The position numbers were made by a program, and so were the translations under genes. Below are positions 10,248 through 19,595 of a stretch of 64,000 bases of DNA, one piece after another. Position 1 is the first letter of the stretch. Each line of letters opens with the position of its first letter. The DNA is from Yeosuana aquiaggeris (GTDB lineage: Bacteria > Bacteroidota > Bacteroidia > Flavobacteriales > Flavobacteriaceae): NCBI RefSeq assembly GCF_044003965.1, contig NZ_JBAWKC010000001.1, positions 248,001 to 312,000 on the forward strand, read 5' to 3'. The notes under the pieces were generated by a model. It was not told where the DNA came from, ran no database searches, and saw only the letters and a list, made by a program, of their open reading frames with translations.

Positions 10248-11516
10248 TTATTCAATGGTGTATCCTACAGGAATGATCGCTCCTTTTTTAATAACCACAA
10301 TGCCTTCTTTTATAACATACATATCGGTCTCTTTATCTTCCAAATGGCTTCCTCCATTTATTCGAACATCGTCACCAATTCGACAGTTTTTATCGACAAT
10401 GGCATTATTAATGAAGCAGCGCTCACCAATGCCCATAAGGATTTTAATTTTATAATTTTCAATTTCCTCAAGTGTTTCGTAAGAATCACTACCCATCATG
10501 TAGGTGTTTACAATGGTACTCTCTTTACCAATTCTTGAACGAATACCAATAACAGATCGCTCAATTTTCGCCGCGCTAATAATACAGCCTTCAGCAATAA
10601 CAGCTTTATTTAATAAGGTGCCTTCTATTTTTGACGTGGGTAACATTCTGGCTCTTGTATAAATACGCTTTGATTTATTATATAAATCAAATTGTGGAAT
10701 GTCATTGGTTAAGCCAATATTTGCCTCAAAGAATGAATCTATATTTCCTATATCTGTCCAATAACCTTCATATTGATAACTTAATGTTTTATGCGTTTCA
10801 ATATTTTGAGGAATAATTTCTTTTCCAAAATCATTAGTATTTGGATCATTCATTAATTCAACAAGCAACTCTCTGTTAAATATGTAAATACCCATTGAGG
10901 CTAAGTAATTTCTACCTTGAGATTTCATTTCATCACTTACTTCTGACGACCATTCAGGTAATAAATCGGCATTTGGTTTTTCTATAAAAGAAGTGACCAC
11001 ATTTTGATCATCAGCTTTTAAAATACCAAAGGAAGTCGCGTCTTTGGCGTTTACAGGAATGGTGGCAATTGATATTTCGGCATTATTTTTCATATGAGCC
11101 TCAATCATCAATTCATAGTCCATTTGATATAATTGATCACCAGACAGGATTAAAACATAATCAAAATCATGTCTTAAAAAATGATGCATACTTTGTCTTA
11201 CCGCATCTGCAGTACCTTGAAACCAGGTTTTATTATGTGGTGTTTGTTCAGCAGCCAGTACATCAACAAAGGCAGAACTAAAAAAGCTAAAATGATAGGT
11301 GTCTTTTATGTGTCTGTTTAAGGAAGCTGAATTAAATTGAGTTAACACAAACATGCGTTTAATATCAGAATTAATACAATTGGATATAGGAATATCAACA
11401 AGCCTATATTTCCCTGCTATTGGAACAGCGGGTTTTGATCTTTCATGTGTAAGAGGATGCAGTCTTGATCCTTGACCACCGCCTAAAATGATGGCTAATA
11501 CCTTGTCGTTAATCAT
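10248..11516 (-). CDS. glgC: Glucose-1-phosphate adenylyltransferase (ADP-glucose pyrophosphorylase)
   Basis: GlgC makes ADP-glucose from ATP and glucose-1-phosphate, the committed step of bacterial glycogen synthesis. At 422 residues the length is typical. The N-terminal nucleotidyltransferase motif GGGQGSRLHPLT is followed by SKPAVPIAGKYRLVDIPISN, and the C-terminal third is a left-handed beta-helix with hexapeptide repeats (for example RSVIGIRSRIGKESTIVN). FVLTQFNSASLNRHI and SFIEKP are further family signatures. It lies 108 bases downstream of the GT4 synthase that would use ADP-glucose. Confidence 0.95.
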   Translation of the reverse strand: MINDKVLAIILGGGQGSRLHPLTHERSKPAVPIAGKYRLVDIPISNCINSDIKRMFVLTQFNSASLNRHIKDTYHFSFFSSAFVDVLAAEQTPHNKTWFQGTADAVRQSMHHFLRHDFDYVLILSGDQLYQMDYELMIEAHMKNNAEISIATIPVNAKDATSFGILKADDQNVVTSFIEKPNADLLPEWSSEVSDEMKSQGRNYLASMGIYIFNRELLVELMNDPNTNDFGKEIIPQNIETHKTLSYQYEGYWTDIGNIDSFFEANIGLTNDIPQFDLYNKSKRIYTRARMLPTSKIEGTLLNKAVIAEGCIISAAKIERSVIGIRSRIGKESTIVNTYMMGSDSYETLEEIENYKIKILMGIGERCFINNAIVDKNCRIGDDVRINGGSHLEDKETDMYVIKEGIVVIKKGAIIPVGYTIE

Positions 11517-11624
11517 GTATGTTAATTTAAGAAATTATAAATGTATGTCCTTTTTAATGTGTTTTTTAATCAGAGAACGCATTGCGTTAATTTACAATTA
11601 AAATTTTAATTATAGATAACAGTA

Positions 11625-12827
11625 TTAGGTTAATGATTCATATAGGTTTTCTACTTGTTTGGCAATAGCAGTCCAATCAAAATAATCTTCCACACGTTTT
11701 CTGCCGTTCAAAGCCATGGTTTCTCTCAACGCCTTATTGCTTGTTAATTTGTTAATACCGTCTGCAAGATCTCTTGAAAATTTATCTGGATTTACGGGCT
11801 CAAAAGGCGCTGTACTTTGCTGTTCTAAAGGCACTAATATGCCCGTTTCACCTTCAACAACAACTTCCTTAATGCCACCAACCGCACTGGCTACTACGGC
11901 TGTTTTGCAAGCCATGGCTTCAATATTTATAATACCAAAAGGCTCATAGATTGACGGACAGCAAAACACATCGGCATGAGAATACAGCTGAATAACTTCT
12001 TTTTTGTCAAGCATTTTATCAATCCAAATTACATTTTTTCTGGTCTTTTTAACTTCAGCCACACTCTCCTCCATTTCTTTTGCAATGTCTGCAGTATCTG
12101 GAGCTCCGGCACATAAAACAATCTGTGTTTCTGGATCGATATATTTTATGGCATTTACCAGATGAATGATTCCTTTTTGCCTGGTAATTCTGCCCACAAA
12201 AAGGACATAAGGCTTTGTTTGGTCAATGCCATAGGCTTTTAAAGTGGAGGTTTCGTTTGTAACAACGTACTCCTGCAGGTTAATTCCGTTATATATAACT
12301 TTTATTTTGCTTTCATCAACATTGAAATATTTTAATACATCGTCTTTGGTTTCTTTTGATACCGCAATAACAGCATCCGCCATTTCAATAGCTGTTTTTT
12401 CTACCCATGAAGAGGCATCATAACCACGACCTAACTGCTCTCTTTTCCATGGTCTTAGCGGCTCTAAAGAGTGGGTTGTTATTACTAGAGGAATGCCATA
12501 ACATAGTTTAGCCACTATACCGGCAAACTGGGCATACCAGGTATGACAATGAACAATATCTGCATGACTGTCTTTTGCGTTCATTTGAATACAAGTGCTC
12601 AGGGTTTGAAAAACCGCTTTAAGCTTTGAGTTACTGTCATTAAACACTTCGTTTTCATAAGGAAACCCTTTCACAGTCAAATTTCCGTTTTGTAAATCCT
12701 GGTCACCAAAACACCTCACATCTACTTCCATGAGTTTACTTAATTCATCGGCTAAATATTCAACATGTACACCCGCGCCACCATAAACATAAGGTGGAAA
12801 TTCTCTCGTAAAAAAAAGTACCTTCAT
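11625..12827 (-). CDS. glgM: GT4 glycogen synthase of the GlgM type (ADP-glucose-dependent, probable maltose-1-phosphate synthase)
   Basis: The protein is 400 residues, close to actinobacterial GlgM and about 75 residues shorter than classical GT5 GlgA. It begins MKVLFFTREFPPYVYGGAGV, with the glycine-rich acceptor loop, and has HCHTWYAQ, VGRITRQKG and the donor-site EPFGIINIEAMA (EX7E). In mycobacteria this family condenses ADP-glucose with glucose-1-phosphate to give maltose-1-phosphate for GlgE. The position at the head of a glgC-glgE-mak-glgB operon supports that role. Annotation pipelines may label it glgA or glycogen synthase; the product specificity is inferred from context. Confidence 0.8.
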   Translation of the reverse strand: MKVLFFTREFPPYVYGGAGVHVEYLADELSKLMEVDVRCFGDQDLQNGNLTVKGFPYENEVFNDSNSKLKAVFQTLSTCIQMNAKDSHADIVHCHTWYAQFAGIVAKLCYGIPLVITTHSLEPLRPWKREQLGRGYDASSWVEKTAIEMADAVIAVSKETKDDVLKYFNVDESKIKVIYNGINLQEYVVTNETSTLKAYGIDQTKPYVLFVGRITRQKGIIHLVNAIKYIDPETQIVLCAGAPDTADIAKEMEESVAEVKKTRKNVIWIDKMLDKKEVIQLYSHADVFCCPSIYEPFGIINIEAMACKTAVVASAVGGIKEVVVEGETGILVPLEQQSTAPFEPVNPDKFSRDLADGINKLTSNKALRETMALNGRKRVEDYFDWTAIAKQVENLYESLT

Positions 12828-13182
12828 AATAATCTGATAATGTTATTTTGTGCATTCCATTTAGCCAAAGGACTTTAAATACAACCTGTTTTATAAACCA
12901 TTGTTTTTAATCCCTTTGTGCTTAAAATGATAAGCCTATAAACTTAAAAATATTATTCCAAATCAAAGGCATGAACGCTACACTATTATTGATAATTTTC
13001 TAGAATTCGAGTTTTTTTAAGAATATTTCATCTAAATCGATTTTTTTAATAATTCTGTTTTGAAATTTTGCTTTGAATTGTATAAGAATTTAATAAAAAA
13101 AGCGCTTCAAATAAGTTTGAAGCGCTTGGAGAATTTTTTTATAAAAACCTAATGGAATTATTTGTTAAGGCTTAGCCAGGCC
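12828..13182. other. Intergenic region between lepA and the glucan operon
   Basis: This 355-base stretch is AT-rich and holds no credible reading frame. It should contain the promoter of the minus-strand glucan operon and the end of the lepA transcript. Apart from the lepA terminator near 13.1 kb, no convincing regulatory palindrome was seen. Confidence 0.5.
13091..13127 (-). terminator. lepA: Rho-independent terminator of lepA
   Basis: AAGCGCTTCAAA (13100-13111) pairs perfectly with TTTGAAGCGCTT (13116-13127) around a TAAG loop, a 12-bp stem. Read on the minus strand the stem is followed by TTTTTTATTA, the classic terminator layout, 55 bases past the lepA stop. Confidence 0.8.
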
Positions 13183-14979
13183 TTAATCATTAAGCTTTAA
13201 TACGGCCATAAATGCTTCCTGAGGAATTTCTACATTACCTACCTGGCGCATCCTTTTTTTACCCTTTTTCTGTTTTTCTAAAAGTTTTCGTTTTCTGGAA
13301 ATATCACCACCATAACACTTTGCTGTTACATCTTTTCTCAAAGCCTTAATAGTCTCTCTTGAAATAATTTTGGCGCCTATAGCTGCTTGAATAGGGATGT
13401 CAAATTGCTGACGAGGGATTAATTCCCTCAACTTTTCACACATTTTTTTACCAATGTTTTGGGCGTTATCTGCGTGAATTAATGCCGATAAGGCATCAAC
13501 AGGCTGTGCGTTTAAAAGAATGTCAACACGCACCAATTTTGATTGTTTCATGCCTATTGGATGGTAATCAAAAGAAGCATAGCCTTTAGACACTGTTTTT
13601 AAACGGTCATAAAAATCAAATACAATTTCCGCCAAAGGCATGTCAAAATTAAGTTCAACACGTTCTGGAGTTAAATAGGTTTGATTGGTTATAACTCCGC
13701 GTTTATCAATACATAATGACATGACGTTCCCAACAAAATCTGATTTTGTTATGATGGATGCTTTTATATAAGGCTCTTCAACGCGGTCTAAACCAGAAGG
13801 ATCTGGAAGATCACTTGGGTTGTTGACCACAATGATTTGGTCAGGATGTTTTCTGGTAAAGGCGTGATAAGATACGTTAGGGACAGTAGTGATAACGGTC
13901 ATATCAAACTCACGCTCTAAGCGTTCCTGTATGATTTCCATGTGAAGCATTCCTAAAAAGCCACAACGGAATCCAAACCCTAAAGCGGCTGAACTTTCAG
14001 GAAGAAACACTAATGACGCATCATTAAGTTGTAATTTTTCCATAGAATTTCGAAGCTCTTCATAATCATCCGTATCAACAGGATAAATACCCGCAAATAC
14101 CATAGGCTTCACGTCCTCAAAACCAGAGATTGCATTTTTAGTAGGGTTTTTTGCATCGGTTATGGTGTCACCAACCTTTACCTCTTTTGCTTCTTTGATA
14201 CCAGTAATTAAATACCCAACATCACCCGCTTTGATTTCAGCTCTGGGAAATTGTTTTAACCTTAAGGTGCCAACTTCGTCGGCATTATAGGTCTTACCGG
14301 TTGCTATAAACTTTACCAGCTGGTTCTTTTTGATAGATCCGTTGATAACTCTAAAATAGGTTTCAACACCCCTAAAAGGATTATAAACAGAATCAAAAAT
14401 CAAGGCTTGCAAAGGCTCATCGACATTTCCTTTTGGCGCCGGAATTCTTTCAATAACAGCAGCAAGAATATTGTCTATACCATAACCTGTTTTACCACTG
14501 GCATGTATAATATCTGAAGGATCACAACCCAATAAATCTACGATGTCATCAGTAACTTCTTCGGGGTTCGCACTGGGCAAATCTACTTTGTTTAGAACAG
14601 GAATAATTTCTAAATCATGTTCTAAAGCCAAATATAAATTAGAGATGGTTTGAGCCTGTATACTTTGAGCCGCATCCACAATAAGCAAGGCGCCTTCACA
14701 GGCAGCAATAGACCGAGAGACTTCATATGAAAAATCAACATGTCCAGGAGTATCAATTAAATTTAAAACATATTCCTCTCCTTTATAAGTATAATCCATT
14801 TGAATAGCATGCGACTTTATGGTAATACCGCGTTCGCGCTCTAAGTCCATAGTGTCTAAAAGCTGATCTTGCTTTTCTCTATCTGTTACAGATCCGGTGG
14901 AGTCCAACAAACGATCGGCAAGCGTGCTCTTTCCGTGATCTATATGTGCAATAATGCAAAAATTCCTTATATTCTTCAT
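13183..14979 (-). CDS. lepA: Elongation factor 4 (ribosomal back-translocase GTPase LepA)
   Basis: LepA acts on stalled or mis-translocated ribosomes. The 598-residue length is standard. It begins MKNIRNFCIIAHIDHGKSTL with the P-loop AHIDHGKS, then RERGITIKSH (switch I), DTPGHVDFSYEVSRS (switch II) and NKVDLP (guanine recognition). The LepA-specific C-terminal domain ends with CYGGDISRKRKLLEKQKKGK. The gene stands alone, divergent from the decayed gene at 15.1 kb and followed by a strong terminator. Confidence 0.97.
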   Translation of the reverse strand: MKNIRNFCIIAHIDHGKSTLADRLLDSTGSVTDREKQDQLLDTMDLERERGITIKSHAIQMDYTYKGEEYVLNLIDTPGHVDFSYEVSRSIAACEGALLIVDAAQSIQAQTISNLYLALEHDLEIIPVLNKVDLPSANPEEVTDDIVDLLGCDPSDIIHASGKTGYGIDNILAAVIERIPAPKGNVDEPLQALIFDSVYNPFRGVETYFRVINGSIKKNQLVKFIATGKTYNADEVGTLRLKQFPRAEIKAGDVGYLITGIKEAKEVKVGDTITDAKNPTKNAISGFEDVKPMVFAGIYPVDTDDYEELRNSMEKLQLNDASLVFLPESSAALGFGFRCGFLGMLHMEIIQERLEREFDMTVITTVPNVSYHAFTRKHPDQIIVVNNPSDLPDPSGLDRVEEPYIKASIITKSDFVGNVMSLCIDKRGVITNQTYLTPERVELNFDMPLAEIVFDFYDRLKTVSKGYASFDYHPIGMKQSKLVRVDILLNAQPVDALSALIHADNAQNIGKKMCEKLRELIPRQQFDIPIQAAIGAKIISRETIKALRKDVTAKCYGGDISRKRKLLEKQKKGKKRMRQVGNVEIPQEAFMAVLKLND

Positions 14980-15141
14980 AAAAACAATCTAACCCTAGAT
15001 TTAATTTGCAAATATAGATGATTTTATCTGGAATAATTTATTGAATTTATTCTAGCTTTCACGAATATTTTTAAAGAAAAATGAGCGGGTTTTAGAAATC
15101 GAAATCTTTAGTACATATGGATATCACTCATTTAAACGGAA

Positions 15142-15503
15142 ATGCTAAAATTCAAAGTGGAAATTCGATCTATAATTTACTTGCTCATTTCAGTAGCTGT
15201 AGTTATTCCGGGGGCCGTTGTATACCGCTACTTCCCTGACATATTATATAGGATTTCGATTACAGCAATTGACCAACAAAATATCCTAAAATCCTTGATG
15301 GCCGTCTATCTTGGTTTTCATTCTTATGGCATTTTGGTATTTTTAAACCGGCGTATCAATATGTGGCCCTAATCAGTAATGTTGTTTTTTATGCTTGGCC
15401 TGGGGTTTGGTAGTGTGTAAGTCTGATTCTTGACGGTTCACTATCACTACTTTTTACTGTGAGCGCTTTTGGAGAACTCATTTTAGGATTTTACGGACTT
15501 TAG
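15142..15503 (+). pseudogene. Decayed DUF4345-like membrane protein gene
   Basis: A 76-codon frame (MLKFKVEIRSIIYLLISVAV, later LKSLMAVYLGFHSYGI) ends at an in-frame TAA at 15370. The same frame continues as SVMLFFMLGLGFGSV before another stop at 15418. Shifting frame near 15411 gives CVSLILDGSLSLLFTV, then FGELILGFYGL and a stop at 15501-15503. Together these pieces rebuild a four-helix protein of about 120 residues resembling the DUF4345 family, with its W, LGLGFGR, DG and EL features. One nonsense change and one frameshift therefore break it. The family name is recalled, not searched. Confidence 0.55.
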
Positions 15504-15585
15504 GTGCTTTACAACGAAAAAAAGTAAAGCGAGATAAAAAATGCTTTACTTTTAATGGGCTATTAACTTTTTTATAATCAACCTC

Positions 15586-16749
15586 ATGAGAACAGGATTA
15601 CGCTTTATTACTTTTTTCTTAGGCCTACAATTTGGTTTTGCTCAGGTTACCAGTGTTGTTGAAAAATATGCTTTGGATAACACCATAGTTTCGCAATCCT
15701 CCGGTGTGATCTATTACAATAACAAGATCATCACCCACAATGACGGTGGCGGCGCTAATGCATTATATGAAATGGATCCAACCTCATCCGTAGTTACCAG
15801 AACGGTGACGATTTCCAATGCCAGTAATGTGGATTGGGAAGATATTACTCAGGATGATAACTATATTTATATAGGCGACATTGGGAATAACTACGGTAAC
15901 CGAAAGGATTTAAAAATTTACAAGATTAGTAAAGCCGATTATGATGCTTCCAACTCTGTAAGCGCTGAAACCATTAATTTTAGCTATGCCAATCAAACGA
16001 ATTTTATATGGAATTTGGATACTACGCCCTGGGATGCCCAATCACTAATATCTATAGACGCCAACAATTTATTGATTATTAGCAAGAACTGGGACACATA
16101 CGTGGCTCAGGCCTACCTTGTGCCTAAAACACCGGGAACATTTGACTTAAGCGCTTTAAGTAGCACACTTTATGATACTAGCTACCCTAACGATTTAATT
16201 AACGGAGGCACATATAATCCAGTAACCAATAAAGTCGTTTTAATAGGTTATACCTGGAATACGAGCACATTTGATGTGTTACAACCTTTTATTTATGAAT
16301 GTAGTGGCTTTACTGGTAACGATGTGTTTTCCGGAAATAATAACCGGTATGACATCTCCAGTAGTTTCCCCCGAGAACAAACCGAAGCGATTGATTTTAG
16401 GGATGAAAACACCTATTACGTCACTTCAGAATATTATAGCGAAACCTACATGGGCTTTACAGCCTCTAATGATGGAAAACTTATTGAAATCACCACTTCC
16501 GATTCCGCCTTAGCGTTGAACGATGTAGATGCCGAGGCTATCAGCTTATATCCAAATCCAACGGCGGAAATGGTGCATATCAACATGCCTGAAACCGCTC
16601 AGGTAGAGGTGTATAATATGCAGGCGCAGCGCCTGATACACACCAACAGGGACAATGTCGATTTAACGGCGTTCCGCCCAGGTATGTATCTGTTTAAAAT
16701 TACAACCGCCGATAAACGGACCCTTATCAAAAAGGTTTTAAAATATTAG
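15586..16749 (+). CDS. Secreted protein with T9SS type A sorting domain
   Basis: This 387-residue protein has a signal peptide (MRTGLRFITFFLGLQFGFAQ), a central region with strands such as NVDWEDITQDDNYIYIGDIG that suggests a beta-propeller, and a C-terminal Por-type tail starting ISLYPNPTAEMVHI near residue 320 and ending IKKVLKY. Such tails direct export across the outer membrane by the type IX system, followed by cleavage and attachment or release. It is flanked by the decayed gene and dusB. No enzyme motif is recognised, so substrate and function are unknown. Codon use looks slightly richer in GC than its neighbours, which may mark a separate history. Confidence 0.8.
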   Translation: MRTGLRFITFFLGLQFGFAQVTSVVEKYALDNTIVSQSSGVIYYNNKIITHNDGGGANALYEMDPTSSVVTRTVTISNASNVDWEDITQDDNYIYIGDIGNNYGNRKDLKIYKISKADYDASNSVSAETINFSYANQTNFIWNLDTTPWDAQSLISIDANNLLIISKNWDTYVAQAYLVPKTPGTFDLSALSSTLYDTSYPNDLINGGTYNPVTNKVVLIGYTWNTSTFDVLQPFIYECSGFTGNDVFSGNNNRYDISSSFPREQTEAIDFRDENTYYVTSEYYSETYMGFTASNDGKLIEITTSDSALALNDVDAEAISLYPNPTAEMVHINMPETAQVEVYNMQAQRLIHTNRDNVDLTAFRPGMYLFKITTADKRTLIKKVLKY

Positions 16750-16786
16750 TCCACCATTACCGCACATATTTTAATTTAAAAAACCT

Positions 16787-16794
16787 TAATTTTG
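16787..16794 (+). promoter_or_regulatory. dusB: Candidate Bacteroidetes -7 promoter element for dusB
   Basis: TAATTTTG matches the Bacteroidetes -7 consensus TAnnTTTG and ends 17 bases before the TTG start of dusB. No convincing -33 TTTG is visible, so the assignment rests on the -7 motif and position. Confidence 0.4.
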
Positions 16795-16811
16795 CCACAA
16801 ATTACAAACGC

Positions 16812-17807
16812 TTGGTTAAAATAGATAACATAGAACTACCTGACTTCCCGTTGCTTTTAGCACCTATGGAAGACGTTAGTGATCCTCCTTTTCGTGCGCT
16901 ATGTAAAGAGCAAGGAGCTGATGTTGTGTATACTGAATTTGTTTCAAGCGAAGGTTTGATACGTAATGCCGCTAAGAGCGTTATGAAATTAGATATCTAT
17001 GAAAAAGAGCGTCCTGTTGGGATTCAGATTTTTGGAGCAAATCTGGAGAGCATGCTTCAAACCATTGATATTGTTGAAAAATCAAAACCAGACATCATTG
17101 ATATTAATTTTGGTTGTCCGGTTAAAAAAGTGGTGAGTAAAGGCGCAGGTGCAGGCATTTTAAAAGACGTGTGTTTAATGGAACAATTGACTGCAGAAAT
17201 GGTAAAGCGCACCAATATTCCTATTACTGTAAAAACACGTTTGGGTTGGGATCATGATTCTATTAGAATTGTTGAGGTTGCCGAAAGACTACAAGATGTT
17301 GGTTGTAAAGCAATTTCTATTCATGGCAGAACCAGGGCTCAAATGTATAAAGGAAGCGCAGACTGGAAACCTATTGCTGAGGTTAAAAATAATCCTAGAA
17401 TGCATATTCCTGTTTTTGGAAACGGTGATGTTGATACGCCGGAAAGAGCTATGGAAATGAGAGATGTTTATGGTCTTGATGGGGCCATGATAGGAAGAGC
17501 CAGTATTGGCAATCCTTGGTTTTTTAAACAAGTAAAACACTTTTTTAAAACAGGTGAACATTTAGCACCCATTTCTTTAGAAGAAAGAGTAGAAGCTGCG
17601 CGCAGACATTTACAAATGGCTATTGACTGGAAAGGAGAAACTTTAGGGGTTTTTGAAACCAGAAGGCATTACACTAATTATTTCAGAGGCATCCCGCATT
17701 TTAAAGACTATCGCACCAAAATGGTAACCAGTGATCAGTCCGCAGATGTATTTGCGGCATTTGATGAGGTTTTAGAACACTTTTCAGATTATCAATTTAC
17801 AGAATAA
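16812..17807 (+). CDS. dusB: tRNA-dihydrouridine synthase
   Basis: This FMN enzyme reduces uridine in tRNA D-loops. The 331-residue protein has the N-terminal LLLAPMEDVSDPPFRALC, the signature INFGCPVKKVVSKGAGAGIL with catalytic cysteine near residue 99, ISIHGRTRAQMYKGSADW for tRNA and substrate contact, and GNGDV / GAMIGRASIGNPW as phosphate-binding loops. No ATG precedes the conserved start, and TTG at 16812 gives MVKIDNIELPDFPLL. It is convergent with the ABC permease gene, with only 20 bases between the stops. Confidence 0.94.
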   Translation: MVKIDNIELPDFPLLLAPMEDVSDPPFRALCKEQGADVVYTEFVSSEGLIRNAAKSVMKLDIYEKERPVGIQIFGANLESMLQTIDIVEKSKPDIIDINFGCPVKKVVSKGAGAGILKDVCLMEQLTAEMVKRTNIPITVKTRLGWDHDSIRIVEVAERLQDVGCKAISIHGRTRAQMYKGSADWKPIAEVKNNPRMHIPVFGNGDVDTPERAMEMRDVYGLDGAMIGRASIGNPWFFKQVKHFFKTGEHLAPISLEERVEAARRHLQMAIDWKGETLGVFETRRHYTNYFRGIPHFKDYRTKMVTSDQSADVFAAFDEVLEHFSDYQFTE

Positions 17808-17827
17808 AAGAAAAACCTATTAAACAA

Positions 17828-19033
17828 TTAGTGGGCTTCCACTAAAGCTTTAGTAATTCTTACAGAAGCAATTTTTGAGGCTAAAACTCCTAACACTGAA
17901 ATGGTTAGAAATACAACCACGAAGTTATCAAACTTAATAGTAACGGGGTAAGGCAGGGTAGAAGTTATCATCACTAATGCAAATGATTTTTGCAACAGAA
18001 TAATTATAAAACCCAACAATATTCCAATCAGTCCACCCACAAGAGTCATTAAACTTCCTTGAAAAAAGAAAATGCGTTTGATGTCTTTAAGTGTCGCCCC
18101 AAGGTTAAAAAGGGTGTTTAATGTTTTCTTTTTGTCAAGAATCATCATAATAATCGACCCAATCACATTAAATAAGGCAATAATTAAGACAAGGGTAAAA
18201 ATTAAATATACCGCAAGGTTTTCAGTGTTGAGCATTTTATAAAGGGCATCATTAAGCTGAGACCGGTTTTTTATTATGACATGATTACCTAATATAGTTT
18301 GTATTTTTTCTTTGGCGGTATTTTCATCAGCACCACTTGCAAGTCTGAATTCTATACCCGTGATCTGATTTTCATCATAATTCAGTAAATGCTGCGCTAA
18401 ATCCAGAGAACCATAAACATAAGTATCATTGATTTTCTCATTGATATCAAACACACCAACGTTAATAGCTCTTGTAGAATTAAAGGCATTATTGGTTGAA
18501 GTTATTTGTCCTTTTCCGGGTTTTGGAACATAAATATTTAATACTTTGGAATAATCTAAAACCCCAAGGGAAAGGGTGTTGGAAACGCCCCAGCCAACAA
18601 CCACCTGATTGGCTTGTTGCTCAAACCATCCGCCTTGAACAATAACAGAATCTATACTGGTAACACTTTGAAATGATTCATCAACACCTTTAAGGGTGAC
18701 AATGTCATTTTTATCATCAGAAGCAATAATAACCCGCTCTTCAATTATTTTTGAGTAAAGCGCCACTTCTTTTAATTCTTTTAATTTGTTGGTTTGATCA
18801 TTCGTTAAAACAAAGGACTTTCCAATTGAGGTTTCCGCTTTTAAGTCGGGGTCAACAATACTTGAAAACTGCAGTGTAAAGTCTTTTAAGCCGGCGAATC
18901 CAGACAGAACAATAAATAGTGAGGCGGCACCTAAAACAACTCCTATGCCTGCAATAATGGTAATAAAGTTTATGGCATTGTTGCTGCTTTTAGAGCGCAG
19001 ATATCGTTTTGCTATGTAAAAGGAAATATTCAA
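17828..19033 (-). CDS. FtsX-like ABC transporter permease, LolC/LolE type
   Basis: This 401-residue inner-membrane protein has one N-terminal membrane helix (residues about 20-45, FITIIAGIGVVLGAASLFIV), a large periplasmic domain of about 200 residues, and three C-terminal helices, as in LolC/LolE lipoprotein-release permeases. It opens with YIAKRYLRSKSSNNAINFIT, a family hallmark. It would work with an ATPase (LolD) not seen nearby. It is read 87 bases after rbfA on the same strand, likely one transcript. Lipoprotein sorting is the best guess, although other FtsX-class exporters share this layout. Confidence 0.85.
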   Translation of the reverse strand: MNISFYIAKRYLRSKSSNNAINFITIIAGIGVVLGAASLFIVLSGFAGLKDFTLQFSSIVDPDLKAETSIGKSFVLTNDQTNKLKELKEVALYSKIIEERVIIASDDKNDIVTLKGVDESFQSVTSIDSVIVQGGWFEQQANQVVVGWGVSNTLSLGVLDYSKVLNIYVPKPGKGQITSTNNAFNSTRAINVGVFDINEKINDTYVYGSLDLAQHLLNYDENQITGIEFRLASGADENTAKEKIQTILGNHVIIKNRSQLNDALYKMLNTENLAVYLIFTLVLIIALFNVIGSIIMMILDKKKTLNTLFNLGATLKDIKRIFFFQGSLMTLVGGLIGILLGFIIILLQKSFALVMITSTLPYPVTIKFDNFVVVFLTISVLGVLASKIASVRITKALVEAH

Positions 19034-19120
19034 AATCTATATTATTATGAAAAAACAGAAAGCAAAAGAATGATCCATCAGACCCATAGTAAAAATAAAG
19101 GCTGACAGACGAAGCATCAA

Positions 19121-19516
19121 TTAAGACTTTTTGCGTTTGTCTAAAATACTAGGGTCTTTAATAGGATTGTCTTTGCCTTTTAATGATTGGTCAATTTGAT
19201 CCATATATTCCAAAGAGTCATCAATAAAGAACTCCAGTTTTGGCATTCGGCGTAACTGATGTTTGGTACGCTGAGCAATTTCATGCTTGATTAGAGGTGC
19301 GTTTGATTTAATGCCCTCAATCAATTCTTTGCCTTTACCACTAGGAAAAATGCTTAAATACACTTTTGCAAAAGATAAATCAACCGTTACTTTTACTTTT
19401 GAAACCGAGATAAGGATCCCCTGCATACCGCCTTGTGTGGCAGCATTTTGTAAAACATCCACTAAATCACGTTGTAATACCGACGCTATTTTTTTTTGTC
19501 TTTGACTTTCTTCCAT
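19121..19516 (-). CDS. rbfA: 30S ribosome-binding factor RbfA
   Basis: RbfA assists 16S rRNA maturation and cold adaptation. The 131-residue protein shows the family KH-like core: RQKKIASVLQRDLVDVLQ at the N-terminus, then ISVSKVKVTVDLSFAKVYLSIFP, and the RTKHQLRRMPKLEFFIDDSLEYMDQI segment near residues 85-110. Length is typical. It is divergent from the methylmalonyl-CoA epimerase gene, and a LolC/E-like permease gene follows on the same strand. Confidence 0.93.
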   Translation of the reverse strand: MEESQRQKKIASVLQRDLVDVLQNAATQGGMQGILISVSKVKVTVDLSFAKVYLSIFPSGKGKELIEGIKSNAPLIKHEIAQRTKHQLRRMPKLEFFIDDSLEYMDQIDQSLKGKDNPIKDPSILDKRKKS

Positions 19517-19549
19517 GGTGCAAAAATAGAGGATATTTAAAGATTATCT

Positions 19550-19557
19550 TACTTTTG
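19550..19557 (+). promoter_or_regulatory. mce: Candidate -7 promoter element for the epimerase gene
   Basis: TACTTTTG matches TAnnTTTG and lies 38 bases before the ATG. The -33 region was not clear. Confidence 0.4.
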
Positions 19558-19595
19558 ATTTGCAAAATTTGTATCTTCCTTTAAACCGAATTAAA

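Noticed and set aside
11625..12827. Classical GT5 starch/glycogen synthase GlgA
   Set aside because: Length is 400 rather than about 480 residues, and the motifs EPFGIINIEAMA and HCHTWYAQ fit GT4 GlgM.
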